Part shown: positions 20,857 through 45,392 of the stretch, piece by piece
How the letters are laid out: every line of letters starts with the position of its first letter
How positions within the stretch are numbered: the stretch's first letter is position 1
Assembly (NCBI GenBank): GCA_950097015.1
Contig: CATNEN010000025.1
Coordinates: forward strand, 7,792,001-7,856,000
DNA from: Macrostomum hystrix
Taxonomy: Eukaryota; Platyhelminthes; Macrostomidae
Length of the DNA stretch: 64,000 nucleotides
Direction: 5' to 3'
The notes under the pieces: generated by a model
The model's database searches: none
What the model saw: only the letters and a program-made list of their open reading frames with translations
Told to the model about the DNA's origin: nothing
Program-made: the position numbers and the translations under genes

Positions 20857-23500
20857 TCACACTCTGGGCGCGCTTCTGTCTTTTGTGATGTGGCCGACTT
20901 TGCGTAGGCTGGCGCCTCTGCGAATGTCCGACAGGAGGGCGCCCCGACCGGCTGGAGCTGACGTCGGCGGAGGCGGCGGTGGAGGTGGTGGCGGAGGCGG
21001 CGGAGGCGGCGGAGGCGGCGGTGGAGGGGGCGGAGGCGGAGGCGGCGGAGGTTGCAGCTGCCGGGTTGGTGTTTCGTCGACGCGGGTCACGGCATGAGGT
21101 TCGGCCGGAGTGATTCGCTGAGACTGCGCAAACGAGGCCGTTGAAGCGCCGCGTCTGGGCAGTCGCTTTCTGACTCGTTTGATAAACGACGAAATCACGG
21201 CGGTGGAAGATGCCGCGTCAGCTGGTGGCGGCTGGGCCGTTATTGAGGCCGGAAATTCAACCAGACAGCCAGAGAAGAAGGCGTGATCGGCGATGGCGCC
21301 CAGCTCAGGCACGGAGCCGAACGGCAGTCGATCGAAGATGAAGTTCAGCAGGTCCAACAGCGGCTGGCATTTGCGGCCCTTGGCTGAGAGGATCTGAGAG
21401 TTGGACATGGGTTGCTGCGCTCGGACTTTGTGCATAGTCTACGACACACAACTGTCTACTGCCTACCAGACACTGCTGTCTACTGCCTACCAGACACTAC
21501 TGTCTACTGCCTACCAGACACTACTGTCTACTGTCTACAAGAGACAACTGTCTACTGCCTACCAGACACTACTGTCTACTGTCTACCAGAATATCTACTG
21601 CCTACCAGACACAACTTTCTACTGTCTACAAGGCAACCCACCTGAAACTCCACCGGCGTCGGCGCCATGCCGGCCAGCTCGAAGCCGGTGGCCATCTCGA
21701 ACAGCAGTTGGCCGAGGCCCAGTGAGTCTGCCAGGTGGCTTCGGCGGCCCCCGGCCGGAAGTAGGCGGCGCAGCTCCGGCCACCGTGGCGGCAGCTGGCC
21801 AGTCAGCAGGCTCTCCATACCGCCAAGTACGGCTCCGGAGTTGCCTAGCAACACGTTGCCAGCGTGTACAAAGCCGTGAGGCCGCAGTCCGGAGCTGTGC
21901 AAGTGAAGCAGGGCGCGGAGGACTCGAACGGACCAGGCGTGCAGCTTGCGCAACGGGACCGGGCGGCGACGGCGGGCTACCTTTGTCTGGTGCGGGTACA
22001 GCGGGTTCGTCTGCGGGCGAAGGTGGGGTGGGGCTTTTTCTCGAGGTGGTACAGTGGGTTCTTCTGTGGGCGGAGGTGGGGTGGGGCTCGGTCTGGAGAA
22101 GGTACAGCGGGTTCGTCTAGGCTCGTTCAGGTCCTCTAGGTAGACCCGACGTGTCGCGCCTTACCTGGCAGATGTAGTCGCGGATGCTGCCTTTCGGGCA
22201 GAAAGGCACAATGTGCAAAAATCGGGAGTGCTTCTCAATCAGGTCGAATTGTCCGAGCTGCAGGCATTCGTGCTGCAATGAAAGTTAATATTCCTGAATG
22301 GCTGAGAAGGCCAACAATTCTGAGACATAAAGGGTCATAAAGGGTAATTACTCGCAGTCCGTCGAGCCACTGTTTGACGCAGGCGAAGCTCCTCTGCTTG
22401 AGTGGCAGCGGGCAACCGGCTGGATCTGCTACATAGGGGCTGAGCAGCAGCAGGCAGAACCGGTCGCCGGTAGTGGAGGTCACGCTGAACCAGTTGCTGT
22501 TGCGTCTGGTTCCCAGCTGGCTGAGGTGGTCCTTCACGACCCACTGGCGCCTATTGCGCAGGTGGAACTGCAGCATTAGAAAAGCGGAGTGCCTAATCTG
22601 CTCGCTCTCCTCCTTGAGGCTGGCGCTCATTATCTCCAGGGTGCCGGAGGTGTTGACGCTGCTGGACCCGTTATCAAGCTGCGAGTAGCCGCGGCGATTG
22701 CTGCGCGAGCGGAGGCGGTGAGTGTCGGGAGGTTGGCGGGGGTGACAGCTCAGGTGACAAGTGAGAATCAGATAATTGTCAAACAAATCAAGTTAATAAC
22801 CTAAAATACTAAAATCTAACGCTTTTGAGAACTGTCACTTTATCGTAACAATAAAAGCATTAAGACATACCTATTCAATATGTACTTCTGGCATATAAGA
22901 CAGATAATCAGACAGACGAGTAGAAAAGCAAGTCCACCACCAATTAGTGAAGCCTGTAAATAAATAGGAAAAATATGACTCATAAACATGACTCAGACAT
23001 GTGTTTTATGTTTTCTAGTTTTTTAGGTAAAAATATACAGACACGTACAGACAAATATAGGAATATACAGGTACATATATGGTATTTTAGCAAAAAAAGA
23101 AACACATTTTGGAGATCAAGGAAATGGAGGTTACTTAAACTACAGAATACTGTAGACTTCTGCTCATTACTTTAGAATAAGCATTATGATAATTTCCACT
23201 AAAATAAAAATATTGTTTTAACAATAACTCGCACAATGTGGTTCAGATGACATACTTTTATTTCATTTCCATTATAAAATATTTTTAGAACTCAGATCTT
23301 AAACACGATTAATAGTTCATAAATTTTTGCATTGATCTTTATTTGTAGAGGCTATTTGTCTGTTTTCCAGAAAAGCAAGGCAACATCTAAGTATGAAATA
23401 ATCTAATTTCTGCAACATTGATTATTCACAGTACGTCAGTACCTGTACCACTTACCCAGAATACCGGGTTAGACGCCAATCCCACGGTCAGTACAGACAT
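20857..23500 (-). CDS. PXK/Slob-family membrane-anchored pseudokinase
   Basis: PXK and Slob-like proteins are kinase-fold scaffolds, linked to endosomal trafficking and to ion-channel or pump regulation. Exons (minus): 23500-23456, 22953-22871, 22700-22352, 22272-22165, 21986-21642 and 21414-20857. All five junctions are GT-AG and in phase, giving 495 residues. The first exon supplies MSVLTVGLASNPVFW, followed by one transmembrane helix (LAFLLVCLIICLICQKY, about residues 22-40). The kinase-like domain has RFLHIVPFCPKGSIRDYI as hinge. FVHAGNVLL stands where HRDLKPEN would be, so the catalytic Asp is missing; LGGMES replaces the DFG region. The C-terminus has about 30 consecutive prolines and ends with a WH2-like RGALLSDIRRGASLRKVGH and SAPRV, as at the end of vertebrate PXK. 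No PX domain is found; the membrane segment takes its place, which favours a Slob-like branch. Intron 4 and intron 5 each carry a small tandem repeat. Confidence 0.85.
20945..21058 (-). repeat. Coding GGC/GGA repeat (poly-proline tract)
   Basis: On the minus strand this is an uninterrupted CCN run encoding about 30 prolines in the last exon of the pseudokinase gene. Such tracts bind profilin and SH3 domains in WH2 proteins. Its length is likely to vary between alleles. Confidence 0.9.
21440..21635. repeat. 24-bp repeat in pseudokinase intron 5
   Basis: About eight units of CTGCCTACCAGACACTACTG plus TCTA, with variants. It accounts for most of the 227-nt intron (21415-21641). Confidence 0.92.
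21987..22135. repeat. ~63-bp G-rich repeat in pseudokinase intron 4
   Basis: About two and a half copies built on GGTACAGYGGGTTCKTCTGY and GGAGGTGGGGTGGGGCT. G-rich on the plus strand and therefore C-rich in the transcript. It fills most of intron 4 (21987-22164). Confidence 0.85.
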
Positions 23501-24322
23501 AGTTCACTTTAGCGGATAACTTTTGTGCATACTTATGAATACAAGTAATGATTAAAAGCGTTAAAATACACTTCTGTCATACTGAACATAATTTAAAATT
23601 GAAATGTATTCGTCAGGCATATTAAACTAACTTTTCTAAGTAAGTTGAAAGTTGCAGTTAAAGCCTATTTAATTTGGACTCTGTTTATTAAAAAAACGTT
23701 GATATATTTTATATAAGTTTTAATAAAAAAACACAAATGTTTTTTTTTCTTTGCTAAGAAAGCAAAAATAATGTGATATATTTGTTTAACTTTGTATACG
23801 TTTGCGTGGAATTCCGTGACTAATTTCTACAATTATAAAAAATTTTTATTTTTATTATTACTTTTTTTTACAGACGAGTATCTCTTGATATCATCAACCG
23901 TTTTTTGCAATATCCATGCGTAAATATTTTTTGCTTTGTTAATCCCACGGGTGTTACACGGACGGCAACGGAAGACAGGAAAAAGAATCATCCATACACT
24001 GTACGCGTCTATCATCTGCATGTAGATGTGGTCCTATGTTAAAATAATCATTCGTTGTAAAACTAGTAATGCTTATTGTTATTTCACTGTATAATTTTTT
24101 TATTAGGCTCTTGAGATTTACTTGATGATTACTTAGGTTTGTCCATGGACGCAGGTAATCGCAGGATGCTGGCACGAATGACTCTCCAGAAGTGCAGTGT
24201 GGCCGAAAGGTGGGAAGGCAGTGCCATCTGGGAAGGCAATGCCATCTGACCTTCTTCTGTGAGTTAAGAATTGTCATATTTTTTAACATGTGCAGGGTCT
24301 CTTAAGGCAAAGGAAAACATAT
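23501..24322. other. Upstream flank of the pseudokinase gene
   Basis: AT-rich. On the minus strand, CGCTAAAG just before the start codon could be a splice acceptor for an upstream non-coding exon or leader. A short local duplication (GGGAAGGCARTGCCATCTG twice) is at 24210-24250. No other gene is seen. Confidence 0.45.
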
Positions 24323-24324
24323 TA

Positions 24325-25594
24325 AGGGTGAGCCAAAAGTTTCCGGAATTTTTTCAGCTAGATCTTCGTACAACTTTTGTTTATGGTAAATCTCAAAAGT
24401 GGCAGTCATCCACTAGCATACTTGCATGCATGCTTCTATCTCTTTTACTCAGAATCAGCGCATCTCTTCAGCTCTTTTTGAATAGCCGCTATAGTAATAA
24501 TAATGGACATGCCTAAAAACGAATGGCGAGCAATTCTGCTCAACCACTTTCACGCTGGAAGAAATGCAGCCGAGGCACATCGCGAGCTATCAAGTCTGAT
24601 GGGTCATCATGCACCCTCTAAGTCTACGGTGTACGAATGGTTCGCTCGCTTTGTAGAGGAGGACTGGAACCTGTCCGACAAACCAAGGTCAGGTCGACCC
24701 CCCACTGCCGATCAAGGTGCCATTCTCCATGCCCTAGAGGACCACCCGGAGTACAGTGTGCGCAAGTTGTCGGCCACAACTGGAGTGCCCTACAGCACAG
24801 TTCGACGGAGCCTGCATGATGCAGGCAAGGTTCCGAAGAAGCCGACTCTGGTACCCCACAAGCTGACCCCCCAGCAAATAGGCACTCGGGTCGAGATGGC
24901 AACTTCGAACCTCCTCCAGGCCCACTCGCCATATTTCCTAAAGTCCATCATTGCGCAGGATGAGAAGTGGGTCTCATATGAAAATCCTATCGCATCGGCG
25001 GTCTGGGTGAATGCTGATGAAGAGCCACCAATCTGCTCCAGGCAAGACCCCCACTGTGGCAAGGAGCTCTTGTCCTTCTGGTTCTGCTCATCGGGGCCCA
25101 TCTTCTGGGAGCTCATCCCGCATGGTGTGGCTGTCACTGCTGCTGTCATCTGCGAAGAACTGAGCAAGTTGCCCACCGGCTGCAATCCGTGTGCCCAGGG
25201 CACCGGGACAAAGTTCTTCTGTTTGACAATGCCCGACCACACAAGGCTAGAATCACCAAAGCCAAACTCGCGAGCTTCGGCTTCAGCGTTTTGCCTCACC
25301 CACCTTACTCGCCGGACCTCTCGCCATGTGACTACCATGTGTTCAGATCCCTCCAGAACTTCTGTGATGGTCGGTGGTTTGCAAACAAGCAGCATGTGGA
25401 GTTAGCAGTGCAGGAATGGATCGACTCTAGGCCAAGGAGCTTCTGGATGGAGGGGATTGAGGCACTGCCTATGAGATGGGAGAGAGTCAAGGTCTTGAAT
25501 GGCAACTATGTTACATCGATTTAATCTGTTGACTTTGAATGCGAAAGTTGACTATGTTGATGCAATAAAATTCCGGAAACTTTTGGCTCACCCT
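24325..25594 (+). mobile_element. mariner element, 1270 bp, with perfect terminal inverted repeats
   Basis: The ends AGGGTGAGCCAAAAGTTTCC (24325) and its exact complement at 25575-25594 match over 28 bp when extended inward. The element is flanked by TA at 24323-24324 and 25595-25596, the Tc1/mariner target duplication. Size and content are those of a full-length mariner. The perfect terminal repeats suggest a fairly young insertion. It sits between the pseudokinase and receptor kinase genes. Confidence 0.96.
24503..25524 (+). pseudogene. mariner transposase, one frameshift
   Basis: DDE/D transposases cut and paste the element between its terminal repeats. The frame from the ATG at 24503 gives the N-terminal HTH region, then WFARFVEEDWNLSDKPRSGR, the first catalytic Asp in IAQDEKWVSYENP and the linker. 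Around 25185-25215 the frame must shift by one to continue with HRDKVLLFDNARPHKA (second Asp) and HPPYSPDLSPCDYHVF (third Asp). The spacing of the last two Asp residues is 34, the mariner D34D signature. A stop at 25522 ends it. Total length would be about 340 residues, normal for the family. All three acidic residues are kept, so the frameshift is the only obvious lesion. Confidence 0.93.
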
Positions 25595-25596
25595 TA

Positions 25597-26590
25597 TAAT
25601 AATGCAAATAAAGTTTTTTGAAGAATGCAACAAACAATATTTTACAGACATCTAATCCAATCAATGAAAGTAAATAATTGCATCGATTTGGAAAACCAAG
25701 ACAAAACCTTAAAAAACTTATTTAAATTTTCTTGAAGCAAGGAACACAAACTATAAAGCAATGAATCCAATCATGAATTATTTTTAATTGTCATGTCAAA
25801 TATCCGTCAGCTCGGTAGGCCGCGGTGAACGCTTAAAATCCACAAAATGTGCTTTCGGCTATCTATGGAGCGTTCCTTTGGAAGCATTGTGTAGAAATTT
25901 CCAGGATTATCGGCCGCTGTAGAACACATCTTGATGTGCCAAATTCACACCTTGGTGTAACCTATATATGGACCCAAAGTATATTATATCTCTATACATA
26001 TCTCGACCATAGAGATCATATTTTTAATCTCTGGACTAAAGTAATAAAAACGGAAAAGATCGCTAACAAACTAATATTATTTTGTCGAACGTTTATTTGA
26101 TCAAAGATAATGAAATGAAAAAATGTCACTCCTGATAACCTTTAGTGAGTGACACGAGTGAAAACTTGCTGCAATTCTTTAGACGAGAACTGATCGAATC
26201 GAAATAGAACTGCCCGACCAACTCTGATGCAGAGAGTACAGGTGAACAATGTCTTCTAGGTCTAGTCTTTCCGGATGCACCGCTTAAAACGACTCGAAAC
26301 GGATACTTTTATCTATCGAATGAAATTCGAACTGCGACCAGAGTTGCTTTAAGGCAGCACTTCACATGCTATTCAACAAAAACCAGAGCCTCTTTAAATT
26401 CAGTTAATAAAGAAAACAAAAAATTGAACGAGGCAGAACAAAACGGCTGAGCAGAAACGAAAACAAATTGAGAGCGCAAGGGAGAGTGATTGGGCGGGTG
26501 GAGATGCGTGGCTGAGCAGTCAAAGTTGAGCACGAATATTAAAGCACCCTTTTAATATTTTCTACTGCATGGCTCGGAAACCTTACATAC
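25597..26590. other. Intergenic, no gene seen
   Basis: AT-rich, with short open frames only. Nothing recognisable apart from a possible 48-nt exon at 26591-26638, listed separately. Confidence 0.45.
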
Positions 26591-26638
26591 CTCGCCGGCC
26601 AAAGAGGGAATCCAAAAGACGACAGCGGGCCGCGTTGG
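26591..26638 (-). other. Candidate 48-nt minus-strand exon
   Basis: On the minus strand, a long pyrimidine tract ends CTCCTACAG and is followed by 48 nt open in the frame PTRPAVVFWIPSLAGE, then GAG|GTATGTAAGG, a strong donor. It lies between the receptor kinase stop and the pseudokinase start, so it could be an upstream exon of the latter. Joining it to the proposed leader acceptor before 23500 gives GAG-TGA, so it would have to be untranslated there. It may also be chance. Confidence 0.2.
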
Positions 26639-26639
26639 C

Positions 26640-26815
26640 TGTAGGAGATTAGGAGATGAGAGACAGGAAAGAGGTGAGACAGGGGAGATGAGACAGGTGA
26701 GAGGTGAGACACGGGAGATGAAAAAGGTGAGAGGTGAGACATGGGAAGATGACAAAGGGGCCAAATGAGTCACGGGAGGTGAGACAGGTGAGAGGTGAGA
26801 CGGGAGAGTCGGTGT
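26640..26815. repeat. GTGAGACAGG-type repeat, about 16 bp
   Basis: Irregular units of GTGAGACAGGTGAGA and GGTGAGACACGGGAGATGA. Purine-rich on plus, hence a very long pyrimidine tract in front of the candidate exon at 26591-26638 on minus. Confidence 0.8.
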
Positions 26816-28717
26816 TGGTTGTGGCCCCGGGTGGCGGATTTTTGAGTAGTTGACAAAAACAGATATAAACGACCGGTTTCAGCTGAAATATTCAAATTAT
26901 TCGAAACTGCTCAAACCTGTACACCTAGGGATTGGGATCTGGGAAGGGGAAAAATGCAAGCACAGCGCTTTTCCCCGCACAAAGAGCAAGCAACGCAGAC
27001 AGATGGTCAGTAAAAGAAGTCGAGAGAAGCAATAATAATAAAATAATAACATAAATGCAGCCCCATGGGATTAGCCGCTACAATTGGGTGGCTGGGATAG
27101 CATGCATCCAACTGAACGAGTGCACAAAAATAGAAGCTATTTTATATATACTATATAAACAAATAATAGCTTTATAAACAAAAAAAAATTATATGCATAT
27201 ATAGTTCAGCTGCTAAAGTAGAAATTATACAAGGGGCTGACGGTTATCCAAATAGGAATTTCGGGAGTAGGAGCTGCACTTTTTTACAAAAAGGCGACAC
27301 AGAACTTGGGAGTACCATGTGCTCTTAACAGTTTAGCAGCCGTCAATCAGTTCAATCGATTGGGCACAATGCGAAACATTTTTTTCCTTTTTAAGACCGT
27401 TCTTATAAATATACATAGGCGAAAAAATGTTTAGTACTTACTACTATTGCTTTTTTAGCAGTAGTATTTACAATAGCATTTTTTTACACCGAAATCAGTC
27501 TGCAAAGAGCAAGTAAAAATCTAAATTAGGAAAAAAATCATACATCTTAGCATGTTGTCTATCGGAAAAGCTGTATAAAAGCATGAATTATTTGTACAAG
27601 CAATTAGCAATCATCTCACTTATAAGCATACACGCAAGAAGGATTTAATTTATTGTTGATTTGATAAATATTTTACCATAGACAACCAAATAGTTGGTGC
27701 TGTCACAGCTTTTACCATAGACAACCAAATAGTTGGTGCTGCCACAGCTTTTACCATAGACAACCAAATAGTTGGTGCTGTCATAGCTCTTACCATAGAC
27801 AACAAGCTTACATAACTGCATGCATTTTTCCCATCTTGGCGCTCGCCCAAGACTTGCTCACGACTTAACTAGAGTGAAAACTTATTTATTAGGCACATTT
27901 GGAACGCCTATGTAAATTTACACCAAGGCTAACTGGGTTTGAGAGTTTTTGTGTTTTTTCTGCGGCTGCCAGTGATGCTAGTAAAGTGGCATTAAATAGA
28001 AACTAAATTATTAGAAAATATAGTCACATCGACAAAAGAAAAAACAAAATGTAACAAAATATGGTAAGATTTTTTCCACACAACACAAAACTAGCGATGA
28101 AACTGAGCGAGCACCTTGGGCAGTTAGTTTGATAGTGTGCGTTTGGGTAAAGACAAGATGATAGCATGAGTAGCGAAAGAATTGCTTATGATTGTTACAT
28201 TGTTATAGAAACATGTATAAACATACAGCATTAATTACACGAGAGGTGCAGAGAAGGATAATCAAATATGAAAATTTAAGTTGTAGCTTTTTCAACTTAT
28301 TGCACTAGTAGGAGAAAAATATGTAAGCAACAACATAATGGAAAGGCGAAGGGCTTAGGTTACTCGCTCTCACTCTTTGAAAAAGCAGAACACTACTAGT
28401 ACAGACCATAGAAGGTGACAATAAACATAAACACGCCGGCAATGAATAAATGAGTTGGGTTACAAGAGTAAGGAGTTAGCTAGGTGAAGTATGAAGTGAT
28501 GTCGATGACAAAGCATTCAAGCTGTTTGAAAAAATACACTTTCTTCACTTCCTATTAAAGAGATTTTTACACATTGAGAGACAGATCTAGTAGAGAATAT
28601 ATGCAGAAACAGTTGCAGGTCAAAGCTGAAGTTCGAGCTTCCTTAAAGCTATTTTAAACTAGCCAATCAAATTGATCAAGTCCATTTAAGCTGATTGGGT
28701 GGGGAGTCAATCCAAGG
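26816..28717. other. 3' flank of the receptor kinase gene, no gene seen
   Basis: AT-rich. It contains a repeat at 27665-27800 made of about three 41-bp units (TTTTACCATAGACAACCAAA plus TAGTTGGTGCTG). The part near 28700 is the likely 3' UTR of the receptor kinase. No further coding evidence. Confidence 0.5.
27665..27800. repeat. 41-bp tandem repeat, about 3.3 copies
   Basis: Units containing TACCATAGACAACCAAATAG and TTGGTGCTGYCAYAGCT, nearly identical. Confidence 0.9.
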
Positions 28718-43498
<14,781 letters not shown>

Positions 43499-43604
43499 TC
43501 TAGTAGCAGGTGACAGGAACAAATCTACTGTGATCTATAGGAGGGCCGGGGAAACAAATCAAGACCGTGAGAACTTTTGATGATAAAGTGGGCAAAGTGC
43601 GCAG

Positions 43605-43613
43605 CCTTTTATA
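43605..43613 (-). promoter_or_regulatory. TATA box of the receptor kinase gene
   Basis: On the minus strand the sequence is GGGGTATAAAAGGCTGCGC, a textbook TATA box about 107 bp upstream of the ATG at 43498. Initiation some 30 bp downstream would leave a short 5' UTR of about 75 nt. Confidence 0.6.
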
Positions 43614-44246
43614 CCCCCCCCGCTCAGCAGACGTGACAACATGCTAGCTGGATGACTGGGGTGGTTGACTTCACGAGTACGCAACAACACAGCGAGCTCG
43701 CTAGCTGTGGGTAACTGTAGAATGGGGACAGCTAGAGCTCACTTTTCTGCAGATCGTCACATGCCCATCGATCATTGTGAAATTGATTTTATCCATCCAT
43801 TAGTTTTCATAACTAGGCCTGCTACATTACGAATCTTAGTCATGAAGGTGAAGGAGGCATGAAAATGAAGTCATGTTTATCCATTTTTTGCACGAGGTGT
43901 CTAACAAATCTACCATTACGTTATGCAACGAAAGAGTTGCAATCCTTTATTATAAGTCGAGCAGATCAGGTACCTAACCTATGATTCAGCCCAGATCAAT
44001 GCTTGATCAGAGATCAGGGCAATAGGTGTTCTAAAGTCTAAACGGTGTCCGATCACACGAGGTCGATTGTGAAACGTGACGTGATCAATAACCAAGTGTG
44101 CTGCAATATCTATTCTGAAATATCAGTGATTTCAAACTAAAGTAAACTACTTCTTCATAATAATTATTATTTAATGATATAATGAAGCATATGCGCGAGC
44201 GAAGCATTGTATGAATAGACAAATGCTTCATAGAAAAATAACTCAC
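43614..44246. other. Region between the two candidate RTK first exons
   Basis: Non-repetitive, with no supported gene. It would be intronic if the 44247-44271 exon is used. Confidence 0.45.
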
Positions 44247-44271
44247 CAAAAACGACGAGAATGATCTTCAT
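44247..44271 (-). CDS. Candidate alternative first exon (signal peptide start) of the RTK
   Basis: The minus strand reads ATG then KIILVVF and one leftover G, followed by GTGAGTTA as donor. The 25 nt end in phase 1, the same as annotated exon 1 (43498-43465), so splicing to exon 2 at 43209 would give MKIILVVF joined to VTATLLHALTEGG, still a good signal peptide. A weak TATA-like AATATAATAG lies some 50 bp upstream. It could instead start a separate secreted-protein gene, though none is seen. Confidence 0.4.
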
Positions 44272-44951
44272 GATGAAAATCCTGCCTTGCAGAAGCGAGA
44301 TGTCGACATGGAGTTTGCTATTATATTTTCATTCATTCAGTTTGAATTGGGCAGGACCTGAGCAGGACCAATTGGCTATGGGGGAGGGAGGGGAGGGACC
44401 GACCGCCCTCCGGCCAACCCTAACGCGAAAATGCGTTTAGGCCCCAGTGAAAAAAATCGATAAAGTTGGGGTGGTTGGCCGTAGAGGGAAGGGCCCCGCG
44501 GCACATTTCTCCTGTATTAAACTTCGAGGCAAAATTCCAGTTCCAATTTGTCCTTTTTTAAAGTCTTACATGAGCTACGCCTTCAATTAGAGTTAGAGCC
44601 ACCTACTCTTCACTGTTAGTTAGAGTTTATATTAGCTGTCTAATGAGTGTCCAGCGGAGTGTCCAGTAATTAAATTCAGCCCGAATGAATTCTAAACTTT
44701 ATAATGGAATAAAAAAATAACAGCTTCACTCAAATACATACTGATAATATACAATAAATACAATACTGAAGGCAGAGCCTTCACGTTCCTTGCATGTTGC
44801 ATCTTTGATTTAACTGTAGAACTACCAATCCCCCCTGACAATTTTTTTGCTGCACCCGAACGGAACAATGCAAGCACACGAAACTCAAGAACACGGGCCA
44901 AGTTTTTGTTGCGCATCTTCTGAAACAATAATCAAGTCGCTAGCTCCTTAG

Positions 44952-45392
44952 ACCGTCGAGATATTCAATGTTTCTGGCCGAAGGTCTGATTTTTCCCATA
45001 AGCGTTATTGTATTTCATACACACCTATTCACGAATTAGCACTGCGCCTCAGTGCGGCCTTGCCAGACCTTCAAAATTATCAGCGTGTCACCCGAATGTG
45101 CCTGCATCATCTCCGTCTTCTTGGTCTAGACACGAAGACACCTTTATCTAGACGGACTGCTGGACCTTCAAGGGCTGCAACAGGTGGAACTAGGCCACTA
45201 TGGACACCCGTGAATTTCTCCAATTTCACTGATCAAGCCTAAACATTAGGCGCAGCTCAACCACAGTACCACAGTACACCATCGTCTAGTCTGTCAATCA
45301 ATCAGTCACCACCCAACGCTGTTAGCATTCAGGCGCTGGCTAAAAAGTTTCTGGGGGCCCTTGGTATAAAAACGGGCGGCAAAATGGCTTGG
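44952..45392 (+). pseudogene. Unrecognised open frame with one internal stop
   Basis: The plus frame is open from 44952 to 45239 (96 codons), has a TAA at 45240, and continues in the same frame to 45392 (50 codons). The translation has ordinary protein composition, including LALRLSAALPDLQNYQRVTR and later SIQALAKKFLGALGIKTGGK. No family is recognised and no start codon is obvious. It may be a decayed gene or mobile-element fragment, or chance. Confidence 0.2.

Noticed and set aside
24624..25395. Antisense open frames within the mariner element
   Set aside because: Shadows of the transposase coding strand.
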